Source: Sphaerisporangium sp. TRM90804
Lineage (GTDB): Bacteria > Actinomycetota > Actinomycetes > Streptosporangiales > Streptosporangiaceae
Reading direction: 5' to 3'
DNA length: 64,000 bases
Assembly (NCBI RefSeq): GCF_029846175.1
Contig: NZ_JARWAC010000015.1
Location: 124,001-188,000, forward strand
Below the pieces are notes generated by a model, which saw only the letters and a program-made list of their open reading frames with translations, was not told the DNA's origin and ran no database searches. A program made the translations under genes and the position numbers. This document shows, in pieces, positions 44,047-53,060 of this stretch. Positions within the stretch are counted from its first letter, which is position 1; every line of letters begins with the position of its first letter.

Positions 44047-44749
44047 CCGCCCATTCTCCCCGCCCATTCTCCCCGCCCGCGCCCCCGCCCGGACCCCCGC
44101 CTTCGCCCCCGGCCTCCCGCTCCCAGAGTCCTCGCGCTCTTGGCGGCCTCTCCGCTCCCGGCGCCTCGCGCCTCTTGGGACCTCGCGCTCCCGGGGCCTC
44201 GCGCTCTTGGGGGCCTCTCCGCTTCCGGGGCCTCGCGCCTCTTGGGCCTCTCCGCTCCCGGGGCCTCGTGCTCTCGGGCCTCGTGCTCTCGGGCCTCGCG
44301 CTCCCGGGGCCTCTCCACTCCCGGGCTTCACCCTCCCCTGGCCTCGCGCCCCCCAGCTCGCGCCCCGGGGAATCTCGGCCCTTCCGGGCCCGGCGCCCGT
44401 GCGGGCGGGGCGCCTGGGTCAAGAGTGCCCAAGTGTCGTGCACGAATGCGCAAGGGTCGTTCCCCCGGGGCGGTCGAACCCACATGATGAGTTCTGCGGC
44501 CTTCATGGTGACCCAGGGGAAGGCCGACCGGCGTGATCGTGAGCCCTTCCGCGCGCCGGTGCCCTCGGCACCTGACCCGAGGGTGGGCCCAGCCGGGGAC
44601 GGCATTCGGGGGGAGGCCGTCCCAAGGCTGGGCCCTGGGTCATTCCACAGCCGCGTCAGCCGCGGCCCGGGGCGCCGAGCCCGTACGGGCCCCCGCGAGC
44701 GGCCATGCCGCGCCGCACGGAAGCCGGCACCCCGTCCAGCCCTCAGGCG
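44047..44749. other. 700-bp gene-free region with GC repeats
   Basis: The part from 44047 to about 44400 is low-complexity sequence made of variants of CCTCGCGCTCTTGGG and CTCCGCTCCCGGG; the remainder shows no gene. The open frames across it are compositional. Confidence 0.6.
44130..44246. repeat. 50-bp direct repeat inside a degenerate GC repeat tract
   Basis: Copies at 44130-44179 and 44197-44246 both read CCTCGCGCTCTTGG at the left and CCTCGCGCCTCTTGGG at the right and differ at three positions. Further degenerate copies of the short unit continue to about 44340. Confidence 0.7.
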
Positions 44750-45205
44750 TCAGCACCACCAGTCGGTGAGGTAGGACGACGAGGCCCCCGCCGGACGAGC
44801 GCCGGCGCGCATGCACACCTGGGAGCTGCTGCTGGTCTTCAGCGCGTTGCCGTAGTTGCGTGCGCTGTTCAGGGTCCGCAGGTCGCACTGCGTCCACGAG
44901 CTTCCACCGGTTCCGGAGATGTCGATCCAGAGCCGGTCGCCGTTGCGGGAGTTGAGAATGCGCGACCAGGCGTACTGCGTGGAGCCGACGCGCCCGTACC
45001 GCAGCTCCAGCGTCTGGCCGTTCGGCATCGCGGCGCTCTTGGCGGTGGCGGTGCCCGTGGCGTTGACCGGGTTCACCATCCCGGCGCACGAGACCGGGAC
45101 GGCGGCGGCGCTCGCCTGGGACGCGTGGACGGCCGCGGGCACAACCAGCAGCGAACCGACCGCGGCGATGCTGAGTGCCGCGCTCTTGGCGATGGTCGTC
45201 TTCAT
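44750..45205 (-). CDS. Secreted DUF2690-like protein
   Basis: 151 residues. A signal peptide (about 1-29, MKTTIAKSAALSIAAVGSLL, cut near SQASA) is followed by a small domain (LELRYGRVGSTQYAWSRI; NGDRLWIDISG) that resembles DUF2690, with four cysteines likely oxidised outside the cell. DUF2690 is often found as the extracellular end of membrane HTH regulators; here it is free and divergent from such a regulator (45454). Role unknown; a signal or binding partner is possible. Confidence 0.7.
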   Translation of the reverse strand: MKTTIAKSAALSIAAVGSLLVVPAAVHASQASAAAVPVSCAGMVNPVNATGTATAKSAAMPNGQTLELRYGRVGSTQYAWSRILNSRNGDRLWIDISGTGGSSWTQCDLRTLNSARNYGNALKTSSSSQVCMRAGARPAGASSSYLTDWWC

Positions 45206-45453
45206 CGTGTTTTCCTCTCCTCGTGCTTGTGGATGGACCGGTGGTGACGGCGGTGCGGTACCGGATTCCCGCGCCCCGTCGCCGCCGGGCCCAACGCTTG
45301 CCGGGAGCGGTAACCGCTAGCAAGGAAACCGGTCGAGGTGGGATGCTGAGACGTCCCAATACGCCGCGAGCTGCGCAGAAGATGGACCTGCTGGGACACG
45401 GGTGGGATGGCTGTTCCGCGGCCGAAGGCGCGGCTCCTTATCATGGAGGCGCT

Positions 45454-46449
45454 ATGACGAATCCGGGGGAAGCGCACCAGTTCGCCGCCCGTTTGCGGGT
45501 GCTCAAGGACCGCGCGGGAGTGAGCTTCGGGGTGCTCGCCAACCGCACCGGCATCAGCCGCTCCAGCCTGCACCGTTACTGCGCGGGCAGCAAGATCCCC
45601 TCCAGCTACGGCCCGGCGCACGCCTTCGCCAAGGCGTGCGGCGCGAGCAACGAGGAACTCCGAGAACTCCACCGCCTGTGGGCCCTGGCCGACGCCTCCC
45701 GAGGCTCGTCCCCCACACCCACCGCGCCCGAGCACCAGGACGCCGCCGTCCGGCACGACGCCGCCCAAAGCGCCTCCACCCAGGACGCCGCCGTCAGGCA
45801 CGACGCCACCCAGGGCGCAGGCGCGGGGCCAGGGGACACCGGGGCCCGGGAGGCCGGGATGGTGGACGTCGAGTGGCGGTCCACTGTGTCGGTGGGGGCG
45901 CCGGCGGGCAGGGGCGCGCGGTCGCGCGACCGGCGGACGGGGCTGGCCGTCGTGGCGGCGGCGGCGACCCTCGCCACGCTGGCCGTGACGATCGTCATCA
46001 CGGCGAAGATGGGTGAGGGGTCGAGGGCCGCCGGCCCTTCGACACCGCCGGGCGGGGGCCCGGCGACTCCGGCACGCTCCTCCGCACCCACCGGCCCGCC
46101 GGTCGTCGTGAGCACCCCTCCGGGTGCCCGCCCGAGCGCTGACGTGCGGGTCTACAACATCGAGGGCGCCTGCCGGGCCAGCGAGAAGCGGGTGCCCGCC
46201 TGCAGCATGGGCCTGGCCCGCGACCCGTACCTGAAGTACGACGCCGCCAACGTGGTCAGCCACCGCGTCTGGCACGACGACGTCCTCAGCGCCGACTGCG
46301 TCCTGTTCGAGGGCGACCACGTGGAGGACGAGACCGGTGTCGGCACGACCCGCTGGCTCCGCGTCCGCCTGGACACCGTCCCGGGCGGGACCGCCTGGCT
46401 CCCCGCGGTACGCACCCACGACAACCCGTCCCTCCCGGTCTGCGCCTGA
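45454..46449 (+). CDS. Membrane-anchored XRE-type HTH protein
   Basis: 331 residues. An N-terminal HTH (about 10-65, GVLANRTGISRSSLHRYCAG), a hydrophilic linker with the repeat QDAAVRHDA (95-103 and 110-118), one membrane segment (about 163-185), a Pro/Ser/Thr-rich stalk and an outer domain with several cysteines (VRVYNIEGACRASEKRVPAC; WLRVRLDTV). The layout is of a one-component transmembrane sensor-regulator. ATG 45454 has GGAGG five bases upstream. It is divergent from the secreted DUF2690-like gene. Confidence 0.75.
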   Translation: MTNPGEAHQFAARLRVLKDRAGVSFGVLANRTGISRSSLHRYCAGSKIPSSYGPAHAFAKACGASNEELRELHRLWALADASRGSSPTPTAPEHQDAAVRHDAAQSASTQDAAVRHDATQGAGAGPGDTGAREAGMVDVEWRSTVSVGAPAGRGARSRDRRTGLAVVAAAATLATLAVTIVITAKMGEGSRAAGPSTPPGGGPATPARSSAPTGPPVVVSTPPGARPSADVRVYNIEGACRASEKRVPACSMGLARDPYLKYDAANVVSHRVWHDDVLSADCVLFEGDHVEDETGVGTTRWLRVRLDTVPGGTAWLPAVRTHDNPSLPVCA

Positions 46450-47165
46450 CCCAAGCCCCACCGACCCGCCCGCCGAATCGGCATGGTCTGGAGCGGACGA
46501 GTGTCTACGAAGACCGGCGGTCACCCCGCCCGGCCACCCGCCGGCACGGGCGGGTCCCTTCCACATCGGCCGGAGCGCCGTCCTAACCCGCCGCCGCATC
46601 CAACACACGGCGCCGACGCGGCGGGCACCGGGACGGCGAAGACGGCGCCGCCGTACGGCGCACCACCTGCGCGGGAGAAGCGACCAGCGGCCAAGGCAGC
46701 CACCCGCGCCACGGCGGGAGGCGAGCAGGTGACAGCCGCCCTCCAGAAGACCGCGCCGAAGGCCACCATCCGCAGGGACGGCACCAGACCGATCCGGGCA
46801 GGTCAGGACGGGCGTAGAGCGGCGCCCGGCTCGATGCCGCCCGCCCCGAGCGCGGGGTGCGCATCGGGCGGGGTGCCTTTCTACCCCCCAGGCTCCCCAC
46901 ACGGCGCCGACGCGGCCGACACGGGTACGGCGAAGACGGCGCCGCCGTACGGCGCGGCACCTGCGCGGGAAGCGACCAGCGGGCAAGAGCGGCGCCCGCG
47001 CCACGGCGGGAAGCCGACAGGTCAGACCCGCCCTTGGAAGACCGCGCCGAAGGCACCGTTCGCGGGACGGCGCCAGCCTGGGCGCCTTCCCCTCCCGCCC
47101 CCTGCGCCCAGAGGGGCGGGGGGGGGGAAACGTGGCGGGCGTGGGCAGGCGACCGGGGGGAGGGG
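46450..47165. other. 716-bp gene-free region with an internal duplication
   Basis: No gene is supported between the HTH gene and the end of recG. Most of it is the imperfect direct duplication at 46604-47067; a G-run (47117-47126) lies near the right end. Confidence 0.6.
46604..47067. repeat. Imperfect direct duplication, about 170 bp, offset about 294
   Basis: Both copies (starting at 46604 and 46898) read CACACGGCGCCGACGCGG, then ACGGCGAAGACGGCGCCGCC, CACCTGCGCGGGA, GCGACCAGCGG, CCCGCGCCACGGCGGGA and AAGACCGCGCCGAAGG in the same order, with small indels. Confidence 0.75.
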
Positions 47166-49343
47166 TCAGGTCTTTTCCAGGTACTCGGCTCTGTCGTCGC
47201 CCAGGAGGCGGTCTATCTCGGACTTCAGGGCGGGGTTGGCTTCCAGGTGGGGGTCGTCGGCGAGGAGGGCGGCGGCCTCCTCGCGGGCCTGGGCTATGAC
47301 CTCCTCGTCGCGGAGGAGCTGGAGCATCTTCAAGGAAGACCTGCGGCCGGACTGGGCGGCGCCCAGGACGTCGCCCTCGCGGCGTTGTTCGAGGTCGACG
47401 CGGGACAGCTCGAAGCCGTCGAGCGTGGCGGCCACCGCGTCGAGGCGGTCGCGGGCGGGGGTGCCGGCCGGGAAGTCGGTGACCAGGAGGCACAGGCCGG
47501 GCAGGCCGCCGCGGCCCACCCGGCCGCGGAGCTGGTGGAGCTGGGAGACGCCGAACCGGTCGGCGTCCATGATGACCATCACGGACGCGTTGTGGACGTC
47601 GACGCCGACCTCGATCACGGTGGTGGAGACCAGGACGTCGATCTCGCCGGCGGTGAAGGCGCGCATCACGGCGTCCTTCTCGTCGGGCTGCAGTCGGCCG
47701 TGCAGGATCTCGACCCGCAGGCCGTGCAGGGGACCGTCGACCAGCATCGGGGCGACGTCGGTCACCGCGAGCGGCGGACGCCGCTCGTCGTCGGCCGCGG
47801 GCTCGGCCAGGTCGCCCTCGTCGCCCTCGGCCTCGCCGATGCGCGGGCAGACGATGTAGGCCTGGCGGCCGAGGCCGACCTCCTCGCGGACGCGTTCCCA
47901 GGTGCGTTCGAGGAAGTGCGGCTTGTCGGAGGCCGGGACCACGTGCGTGGTGATCGGGGCGCGGCCGGCCGGAAGCTGGGTGAGGGTGGAGACCTCCAGA
48001 TCGCCGAAGACGGTCATGGCGACCGTGCGCGGGATCGGCGTGGCGGTCATGACCAGGACGTGCGGACGGCCGCCGCCGGCCTTCTCGCGCAGGGCGTCAC
48101 GCTGCTCGACGCCGAAGCGGTGCTGCTCGTCGACGACCACGAACCCGAGGTCGGCGAAGCGCACCTTCTCCTGGAGAAGAGCGTGGGTGCCCACGACGAT
48201 GCCCGCCGCCCCCGAGGCGGCGTCCAGCATGGCGGCGCGGCGCCCGGCCGCGCCCATCGAGCCGGTGAGCAGGGCGACCCCCGTGCCGCCGAACACCCCG
48301 CCAGTGCCGAGATCACCGAGCATGCGGGTGATGGACCTGTGGTGCTGCTGCGCCAGGACCTCGGTGGGCGCGAGCAGCGCCGCCTGCCCCCCGGCGTCGA
48401 TCACCTGGAGCATCGCGCGCAGCGCCACCACCGTCTTGCCCGCGCCGACCTCGCCCTGCAGAAGGCGGTGCATGGGGTGCTCGCGCGCCAGCTCGGCGGC
48501 GATCTCCTCCCCCACCTCGACCTGCCCCTCGGTGAGCTGGAACGGCAGGCGACCGTCGAAGCCGGCCAGCAGGCCGTCGTCGCGGCGGGGACGGGGGACG
48601 GCGGGCCACGCGGCGGCGGCCCGGCGCCGCTGGGCGAGCACGGACTGCAGCACGAACGCCTCGTCGAACTTCAGCCGCTTGCGGGCCCGGCCGACGTCAC
48701 CGCGGTCGCGCGGCCGGTGGACGGCCTCCAGCGCGTCGGCCAGACCGGCCAGCCGGTGGCGGGACCGCACCTCGGCGGGCAGCGGGTCGGCGAGCGGGCC
48801 GAGCGTGTCGAGCACGACGCCGACCGCCCTGCGGATCACCCACGAGGAGATGCCGTTGGCTGCCGGGTAGATCGGCACGGGCGCGGCGGCGAACTCGGCG
48901 GCCGAGGAATCCGACTCCTCGAACAGCTCGAAGTCGGGATGGTTGAGCTGCCACTTGCCGCCCTCGCCGCGCCCGAACCTGCCGACCTTGCCGGAGAACA
49001 TCGCGCGCGTGCCGGGCTTGAGGCGCCCCTCCACGACGTGGGACACCCGGCCGAAGAACGACAGGTAGATCTTGTTGCGCCTGCCGTCGACGACCTCGAC
49101 CTCCAGCCAGGTGCCCGAGCGGTTGCGCATGGGCTTGCGCATCAGCCGCGACACCTCGCCCACCACGGTGACGTGCTCGCCCGCCTCAAGGGCGTCGAGC
49201 GCGGTCAGCTCGCCGCGTTCGGCGTACCGCCGGGGGTAGTGCCGCAGCAGCTCGCCGACGGTCGCGAGATTGAGCGAGGACTCCAGCGGCCCCGCCGTCT
49301 TCGGGTCGAGCGCCTTGGTGAGCGGCTCGTCGAAACGCGTCAC
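47166..49343 (-). CDS. recG: ATP-dependent DNA helicase RecG
   Basis: 725 residues. The wedge/OB region (VTVVGEVSRLMRKPMRNRSG) precedes the helicase domains: Walker A GEVGAGKT, the DEQH box VVDEQHRFG, TATPIPRT, and motif VI region QLRGRVGRGG. It remodels stalled replication forks and Holliday junctions. The GTG at 49343 starts the conserved protein; upstream sequence in the same frame is repeat-derived and excluded. The gene lies between the DAK-type gene and rsmD, the usual order apart from the two inserted genes. Confidence 0.96.
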   Translation of the reverse strand: MTRFDEPLTKALDPKTAGPLESSLNLATVGELLRHYPRRYAERGELTALDALEAGEHVTVVGEVSRLMRKPMRNRSGTWLEVEVVDGRRNKIYLSFFGRVSHVVEGRLKPGTRAMFSGKVGRFGRGEGGKWQLNHPDFELFEESDSSAAEFAAAPVPIYPAANGISSWVIRRAVGVVLDTLGPLADPLPAEVRSRHRLAGLADALEAVHRPRDRGDVGRARKRLKFDEAFVLQSVLAQRRRAAAAWPAVPRPRRDDGLLAGFDGRLPFQLTEGQVEVGEEIAAELAREHPMHRLLQGEVGAGKTVVALRAMLQVIDAGGQAALLAPTEVLAQQHHRSITRMLGDLGTGGVFGGTGVALLTGSMGAAGRRAAMLDAASGAAGIVVGTHALLQEKVRFADLGFVVVDEQHRFGVEQRDALREKAGGGRPHVLVMTATPIPRTVAMTVFGDLEVSTLTQLPAGRAPITTHVVPASDKPHFLERTWERVREEVGLGRQAYIVCPRIGEAEGDEGDLAEPAADDERRPPLAVTDVAPMLVDGPLHGLRVEILHGRLQPDEKDAVMRAFTAGEIDVLVSTTVIEVGVDVHNASVMVIMDADRFGVSQLHQLRGRVGRGGLPGLCLLVTDFPAGTPARDRLDAVAATLDGFELSRVDLEQRREGDVLGAAQSGRRSSLKMLQLLRDEEVIAQAREEAAALLADDPHLEANPALKSEIDRLLGDDRAEYLEKT

Positions 49344-49702
49344 GTCACCATGTTCTACCGCCCGGCGCCGACAAGAACACGCCGACCCGTTCACCGCGCG
49401 CCGACGGCGCGGGAAATCGGACGACGAGCCGCAGCCCGGCCGCGCGGACCGGCCGGGTATCCCCCACCGGCCCGGTGGGCCCTGGAACGCCCAGTCGGGT
49501 ACCCATCCCCGGCCTTGTGGGCCCTGGAACGCCCAGCCGGGCGCCCTTCCCCGGCCCGGACGGCCCTGGAACGCCAGCCGGGTACCCATCCCCGGCACGG
49601 CGGGCCCTGGAACGCCCAGCCGCGTGCCCATCCCCGGCCCGGCCAGCCCCGGGAAGCCGCTTCCCGCACCTACGGCGGGCGGGCGCGGGCTCCGGCGGGT
49701 GG
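49344..49702. other. 359-bp gap between the DAK-type gene and recG
   Basis: Contains the 42-bp minisatellite at 49477-49643 and no gene. The open frames through it are repeat translations. Confidence 0.6.
49477..49643. repeat. 42-bp tandem repeat, four copies
   Basis: Units at 49477-49518, 49519-49560, 49561-49601 and 49602-49643 share GGCCCTGGAACGCC and CATCCCCGGC with few changes; the third has lost one base. The first and last differ at several positions, so the array is not brand new. Confidence 0.85.
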
Positions 49703-51583
49703 TCACTCGACGCCGATGAGGAGGGGGTAGCCGCCCTGGCCGCCCTCGTAGACGGTGATCTCGACGTCCGGGCGCGTGGTGTCCAGGAGGTCGCGGACGG
49801 CCGCGGCCAGGTCCGCGCCGGGGCCGGCGCCGGCGATGAGGGTGACCAGCTCGCTGCTGGCCGACAGCATGCGCGAGACGGTCTCCCCGGCGACCTGGCG
49901 CAGGTCGGCGCCGATCAGGGCCACGTCGCCGTCGACCACGCCCAGCACGTCGCCAGGGCGGCACAGCCCCGCGCTGGTCATCGCCTCGCGGTCGGCCACC
50001 CACACGTGGCCGTGCCGGGTGTGCGCGGCGGCGTCGGCCATCGCCACCACGTCGTCGTCGAAGCGCCGCAGCGGGTCGTGGACGGCCAAAGCGGCGAGGC
50101 CCTGGACGGTGGCCCTGCTGGGGACCACGCTGACCACGACGCCCTCCTCGCGGGCGACCTCGGCCGCCGCGGCGGCGACCGCGGCGGTCGCGGAGTCGTT
50201 GGCCAGCACCGCCACCTCGGTTCCTGCGTCCCTGACCGCGGCCAGCACGGCGGCGAGCGACGGCCCGGCCCCCGGCTCGCGCCGCACCACGACGGCGCCC
50301 TCCCGCTCGAACAGCCCGGCGATCCCGTCGCCGGCGGCCACGGCCACGACGCCACGCCCGTGCGCGGCCCGATGGGTGCGCGCGGCGGCCTCCAGGTGGT
50401 CGATCCTGATCCGGTACGGCCGCCCGGCCCGGATGCCCGCCTCCACCGCGGCGCCCGCGTCGTCCACGTGCACGTGCACGTTCCACAGCCCCTCGCCGCC
50501 GACCACCACCAGGCAGTCCCCGAGCCGGTCGAGCTCCTCGCGCAGCCGGTCCACGGCGTCGTCACCGGCCTCCAGCAGGTACATCACCTCGTACGCCGGG
50601 CCCCGTTCCGCGGGGTCCGCGTCGCCGTCCGCACGCGGGTGCCCGGCGGTCGCGAGACCGGCTACGCCCGCGCCCGCCGGGAGGGGGTCGGAGGCGGGGG
50701 CGGAGCCGGTGATCACGGCGGCCAGCGCCTCGATGATGACGGTCAGTCCGGCCGCGCCCGCGTCCACGACGCCGTGGCGGGCCAGCACGTCGAGCTGCTG
50801 GGGCGTGCGGCCGAGCGCCGCCCGCGCGGCGGCCACCGCCCTGCCCGCCACCTCGGCCAGTTCCGCCGGCACATCCCGCGCCGGGACGTCGCGCACCGCC
50901 GTGGCCACGGCGCCGAGGACGCTGAGCACGGTGCCCTCGACGGGGCGGGCGACGGCGCTCCGGGCCAGCTCGGCGGCTCTGACCAGGGCCCGGCGCAGGT
51001 CGTGGCCGCCTCCGGCGGTCTGCCTGAGCACCTCGGCCATGCCGCGGAGGGCCTGGCTGACGATCACGCCGGAGTTGCCCCGGGCGCCGAGCAGGGCTCC
51101 GTGGGCGAGCGTGCGCCAGGTGGTCTCCACATCGGCGTCGTACGGGAGGCCGTCCAGGGCCTCGGCGGCCGACAGCATCGTCAGGTGGAGGTTGGTGCCG
51201 GTGTCGCCGTCGGGGATCGGGAAGACGTTCAGCGCGTCGATCCGCGAGCGGTTCCGGCCGAGCGCGTCGGCGCAGGCCCGCGACCACAGGCGTACGGCCG
51301 GAGCGTCGAGCACGTGAAGTGCCCCCCGGACGCGCCCGCCCGCGGAGGGCGCACCGGAGACACGCGGACCCGGAGCGGGTTCGCCGCTGGGGCCGCTGTC
51401 GATCAGGCATGCGGGCCCGACCGCACCGGAGACGCGCGGGCCCGGGGCGGGTTCACCTGTGGAGGACTCCCCGGGAACGCGCTCGCCTCTGGCGGGCGCC
51501 CCGGAAGCGTGCTCGCCTGTAGCGGGCGCGACGGGAACGGGCTCGCCTGTGGGGGGCTCGCCGGGGGCGGGCTCGGACGGCAT
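49703..51583 (-). CDS. DAK2-domain protein, FakA/YloV-like fatty acid kinase subunit
   Basis: 626 residues. Residues about 95-300 are a DhaL-type (DAK2) nucleotide-binding domain (NVFPIPDGDTGTNLHLTM; GARGNSGVIVSQALRG), followed by the YloV-specific region. FakA phosphorylates fatty acids bound to FakB for membrane lipid synthesis. AAGGAG precedes ATG 51583, which adds about 90 Pro/Gly/Glu-rich residues with an internal repeat (GEPAPGPRVSGA twice); GTG 51313 at residue 91 is the alternative, conventional start. It heads the recG gene order and is divergent from rpmB. Confidence 0.85.
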   Translation of the reverse strand: MPSEPAPGEPPTGEPVPVAPATGEHASGAPARGERVPGESSTGEPAPGPRVSGAVGPACLIDSGPSGEPAPGPRVSGAPSAGGRVRGALHVLDAPAVRLWSRACADALGRNRSRIDALNVFPIPDGDTGTNLHLTMLSAAEALDGLPYDADVETTWRTLAHGALLGARGNSGVIVSQALRGMAEVLRQTAGGGHDLRRALVRAAELARSAVARPVEGTVLSVLGAVATAVRDVPARDVPAELAEVAGRAVAAARAALGRTPQQLDVLARHGVVDAGAAGLTVIIEALAAVITGSAPASDPLPAGAGVAGLATAGHPRADGDADPAERGPAYEVMYLLEAGDDAVDRLREELDRLGDCLVVVGGEGLWNVHVHVDDAGAAVEAGIRAGRPYRIRIDHLEAAARTHRAAHGRGVVAVAAGDGIAGLFEREGAVVVRREPGAGPSLAAVLAAVRDAGTEVAVLANDSATAAVAAAAAEVAREEGVVVSVVPSRATVQGLAALAVHDPLRRFDDDVVAMADAAAHTRHGHVWVADREAMTSAGLCRPGDVLGVVDGDVALIGADLRQVAGETVSRMLSASSELVTLIAGAGPGADLAAAVRDLLDTTRPDVEITVYEGGQGGYPLLIGVE

Positions 51584-51944
51584 GGGGCTCCTTCTCGTGC
51601 GCGGGCGCCTCCCGCTGTCCGCGTGCGCCTGTTCGTGCGTGCTCGTGCGCCTTCCCGCACAGGCGACGACACACCTGTATAACCGCACTATTCATGATAT
51701 TTCCGCTGATCGAGATGTGAGCAGCGATCCGTCGCCCACCGGGGAAAGGCGCAGGTGCGAACCGCGACCCCTCGGCGGGTGCGCTACGGTGGGCCCACGA
51801 GAGTATCCCCGTCCGCGCGTCCTGGTTTGGCGTGCACCTGGCGACGTCGGATATCCTCGTATGGCCAGCCGGTGTCCCGGCATGCCCGACCACCGCTTCT
51901 TCCACGGTTTCGGGCCTTATCGACTGATCAAAGGAGCGATGACC
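51584..51944. other. Divergent promoter region of the DAK-type gene and rpmB
   Basis: 361 bases with no supported gene. It has an AT-rich core near 51690-51720 and the rpmB ribosome site AAAGGAG at 51930-51936. No riboswitch or clear operator is seen. Confidence 0.5.
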
Positions 51945-52130
51945 GTGGCTTCCGTCTGCGACGTCTGCGGCAAGGGGCCGACCTTCGGCAACAACATCTC
52001 GCACTCGCACCGCCGCACCCGCCGCCGCTGGAACCCCAACATCCAGCGTGTGCGTGCCATGGTGGGCAACACGCCGAAGCGGCTGAGCGTCTGCACCTCG
52101 TGCATCAAGGCCGGCAAGATCACTCGCTGA
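51945..52130 (+). CDS. rpmB: 50S ribosomal protein L28, zinc-binding type
   Basis: 61 residues: MASVCDVCGKGPTFGNNISH, then RRRWNPNIQRVRA and CTSCIKAGK. The CxxC pairs C5/C8 and C50/C53 mark the zinc-binding form. GTG 51945 is chosen over ATG 51939 because it gives the standard N-terminus and AAGGAG then stands eight bases away instead of two. A terminator follows directly. Confidence 0.97.
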   Translation: MASVCDVCGKGPTFGNNISHSHRRTRRRWNPNIQRVRAMVGNTPKRLSVCTSCIKAGKITR

Positions 52131-52142
52131 CCCCGCGCTCGC

Positions 52143-52176
52143 AAGGCCCGCCACCCGATCAGGGCGGCGGGCCTTT
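52143..52176 (+). terminator. Terminator after rpmB
   Basis: AAGGCCCGCC and GGCGGGCCTT form a perfect 10-bp stem with possible CCC/GGG pairing in the loop, 13 bases after the stop, and end in TTT. Confidence 0.8.
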
Positions 52177-52214
52177 CGGCGTTCCCGCCCGGCCTCTCAG
52201 CCGGCCGGCTCGCC

Positions 52215-53012
52215 TCAGCCGGCCGGCTCGCGCCAGCGCCAGGCGTGGTCCACCGGGCCGATGCCCGCGCCCAGCGGGAAGCCGTGCGCGATCGCCCCGG
52301 TGACGTACTCCTTGGCCCGCGCCACGGCGTCGGGCACGGACGCCCCCATCGCCAGGTGGGAGGCCATGGCCGACGCCAGCGTGCACCCGGTGCCGTGGGT
52401 GTGGCGGTTGTCGTGGCGCTCGGCGGTGTAGCGGAACTCCTGGACGCCGTCGGTGAGCAGGTCGACCGGGGCGCCGGGGAGGTGGCCGCCCTTGACCAGC
52501 ACCCAGGCCGGGCCCAGCTCCAGCAGGGCGTCGGCCGCCGGGCGCAGGTCGTCCTCGTCCTCGACCTTGAACGACGTGAGCTGCTCCACCTCCCACAGGT
52601 TCGGCGTCACCACCGTGGCCACGGGCAGCAGGCGTGAGGCGACCGTCTGGACGGCCTCGGGCGCCAGCAGGGAGTCGCCGTGCTTGGAGACGCCCACCGG
52701 GTCCACCACCACCGGAGCGTCCACGCCGGCGAGCACCTCGGCCACCAGGGCGACCAGCGCCGGGGACGCCAGCATGCCCGTCTTCACCGCCTGGACGCCG
52801 ATGTCGCCCAGCACGGAGTCGAGCTGGGCGCGCACCGCTTCGGGCGGCAGCTCCCAGTACCCCTGGACGCCCAGGGAGTTCTGCGCGGTGACCGCCGCGA
52901 TCACGCTCATGCCGTGCACCCCGTGCGCCAGCATGGTCTTCAGGTCGGCCTGGATGCCCGCGCCTCCGCCGGAGTCGGAGCCTGCGATCGTCAGCACACG
53001 GGGAGGGGTCAT
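52215..53012 (-). CDS. thiD: Hydroxymethylpyrimidine/phosphomethylpyrimidine kinase
   Basis: 265 residues. [19 protein letters not shown] is the ThiD signature, KTGMLAS and VVDPV lie in the active site, and [14 protein letters not shown] is the anion hole with the catalytic Asp/Cys region of ribokinase-fold kinases. It phosphorylates HMP and HMP-P for thiamine synthesis. It is on the same strand as thiL, with one gene between, suggesting a thiamine-linked transcript. A CAGCCGGCCGGCTCG duplication lies just past the stop. Confidence 0.95.
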   Translation of the reverse strand: MTPPRVLTIAGSDSGGGAGIQADLKTMLAHGVHGMSVIAAVTAQNSLGVQGYWELPPEAVRAQLDSVLGDIGVQAVKTGMLASPALVALVAEVLAGVDAPVVVDPVGVSKHGDSLLAPEAVQTVASRLLPVATVVTPNLWEVEQLTSFKVEDEDDLRPAADALLELGPAWVLVKGGHLPGAPVDLLTDGVQEFRYTAERHDNRHTHGTGCTLASAMASHLAMGASVPDAVARAKEYVTGAIAHGFPLGAGIGPVDHAWRWREPAG

Positions 53013-53060
53013 CGATCCATGAAACCAGGGCGCCCCGCGCCCTGGTTCACCGGACCGCGG

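Noticed and set aside
46857-49730. 957-codon plus-strand open frame
   Set aside because: It is the antisense shadow of recG plus repeats.
49344-50486. N-terminal extension of recG by 381 codons
   Set aside because: It translates the 42-bp repeats and the antisense-like frame of the DAK gene; the RecG homology begins at the GTG at 49343.
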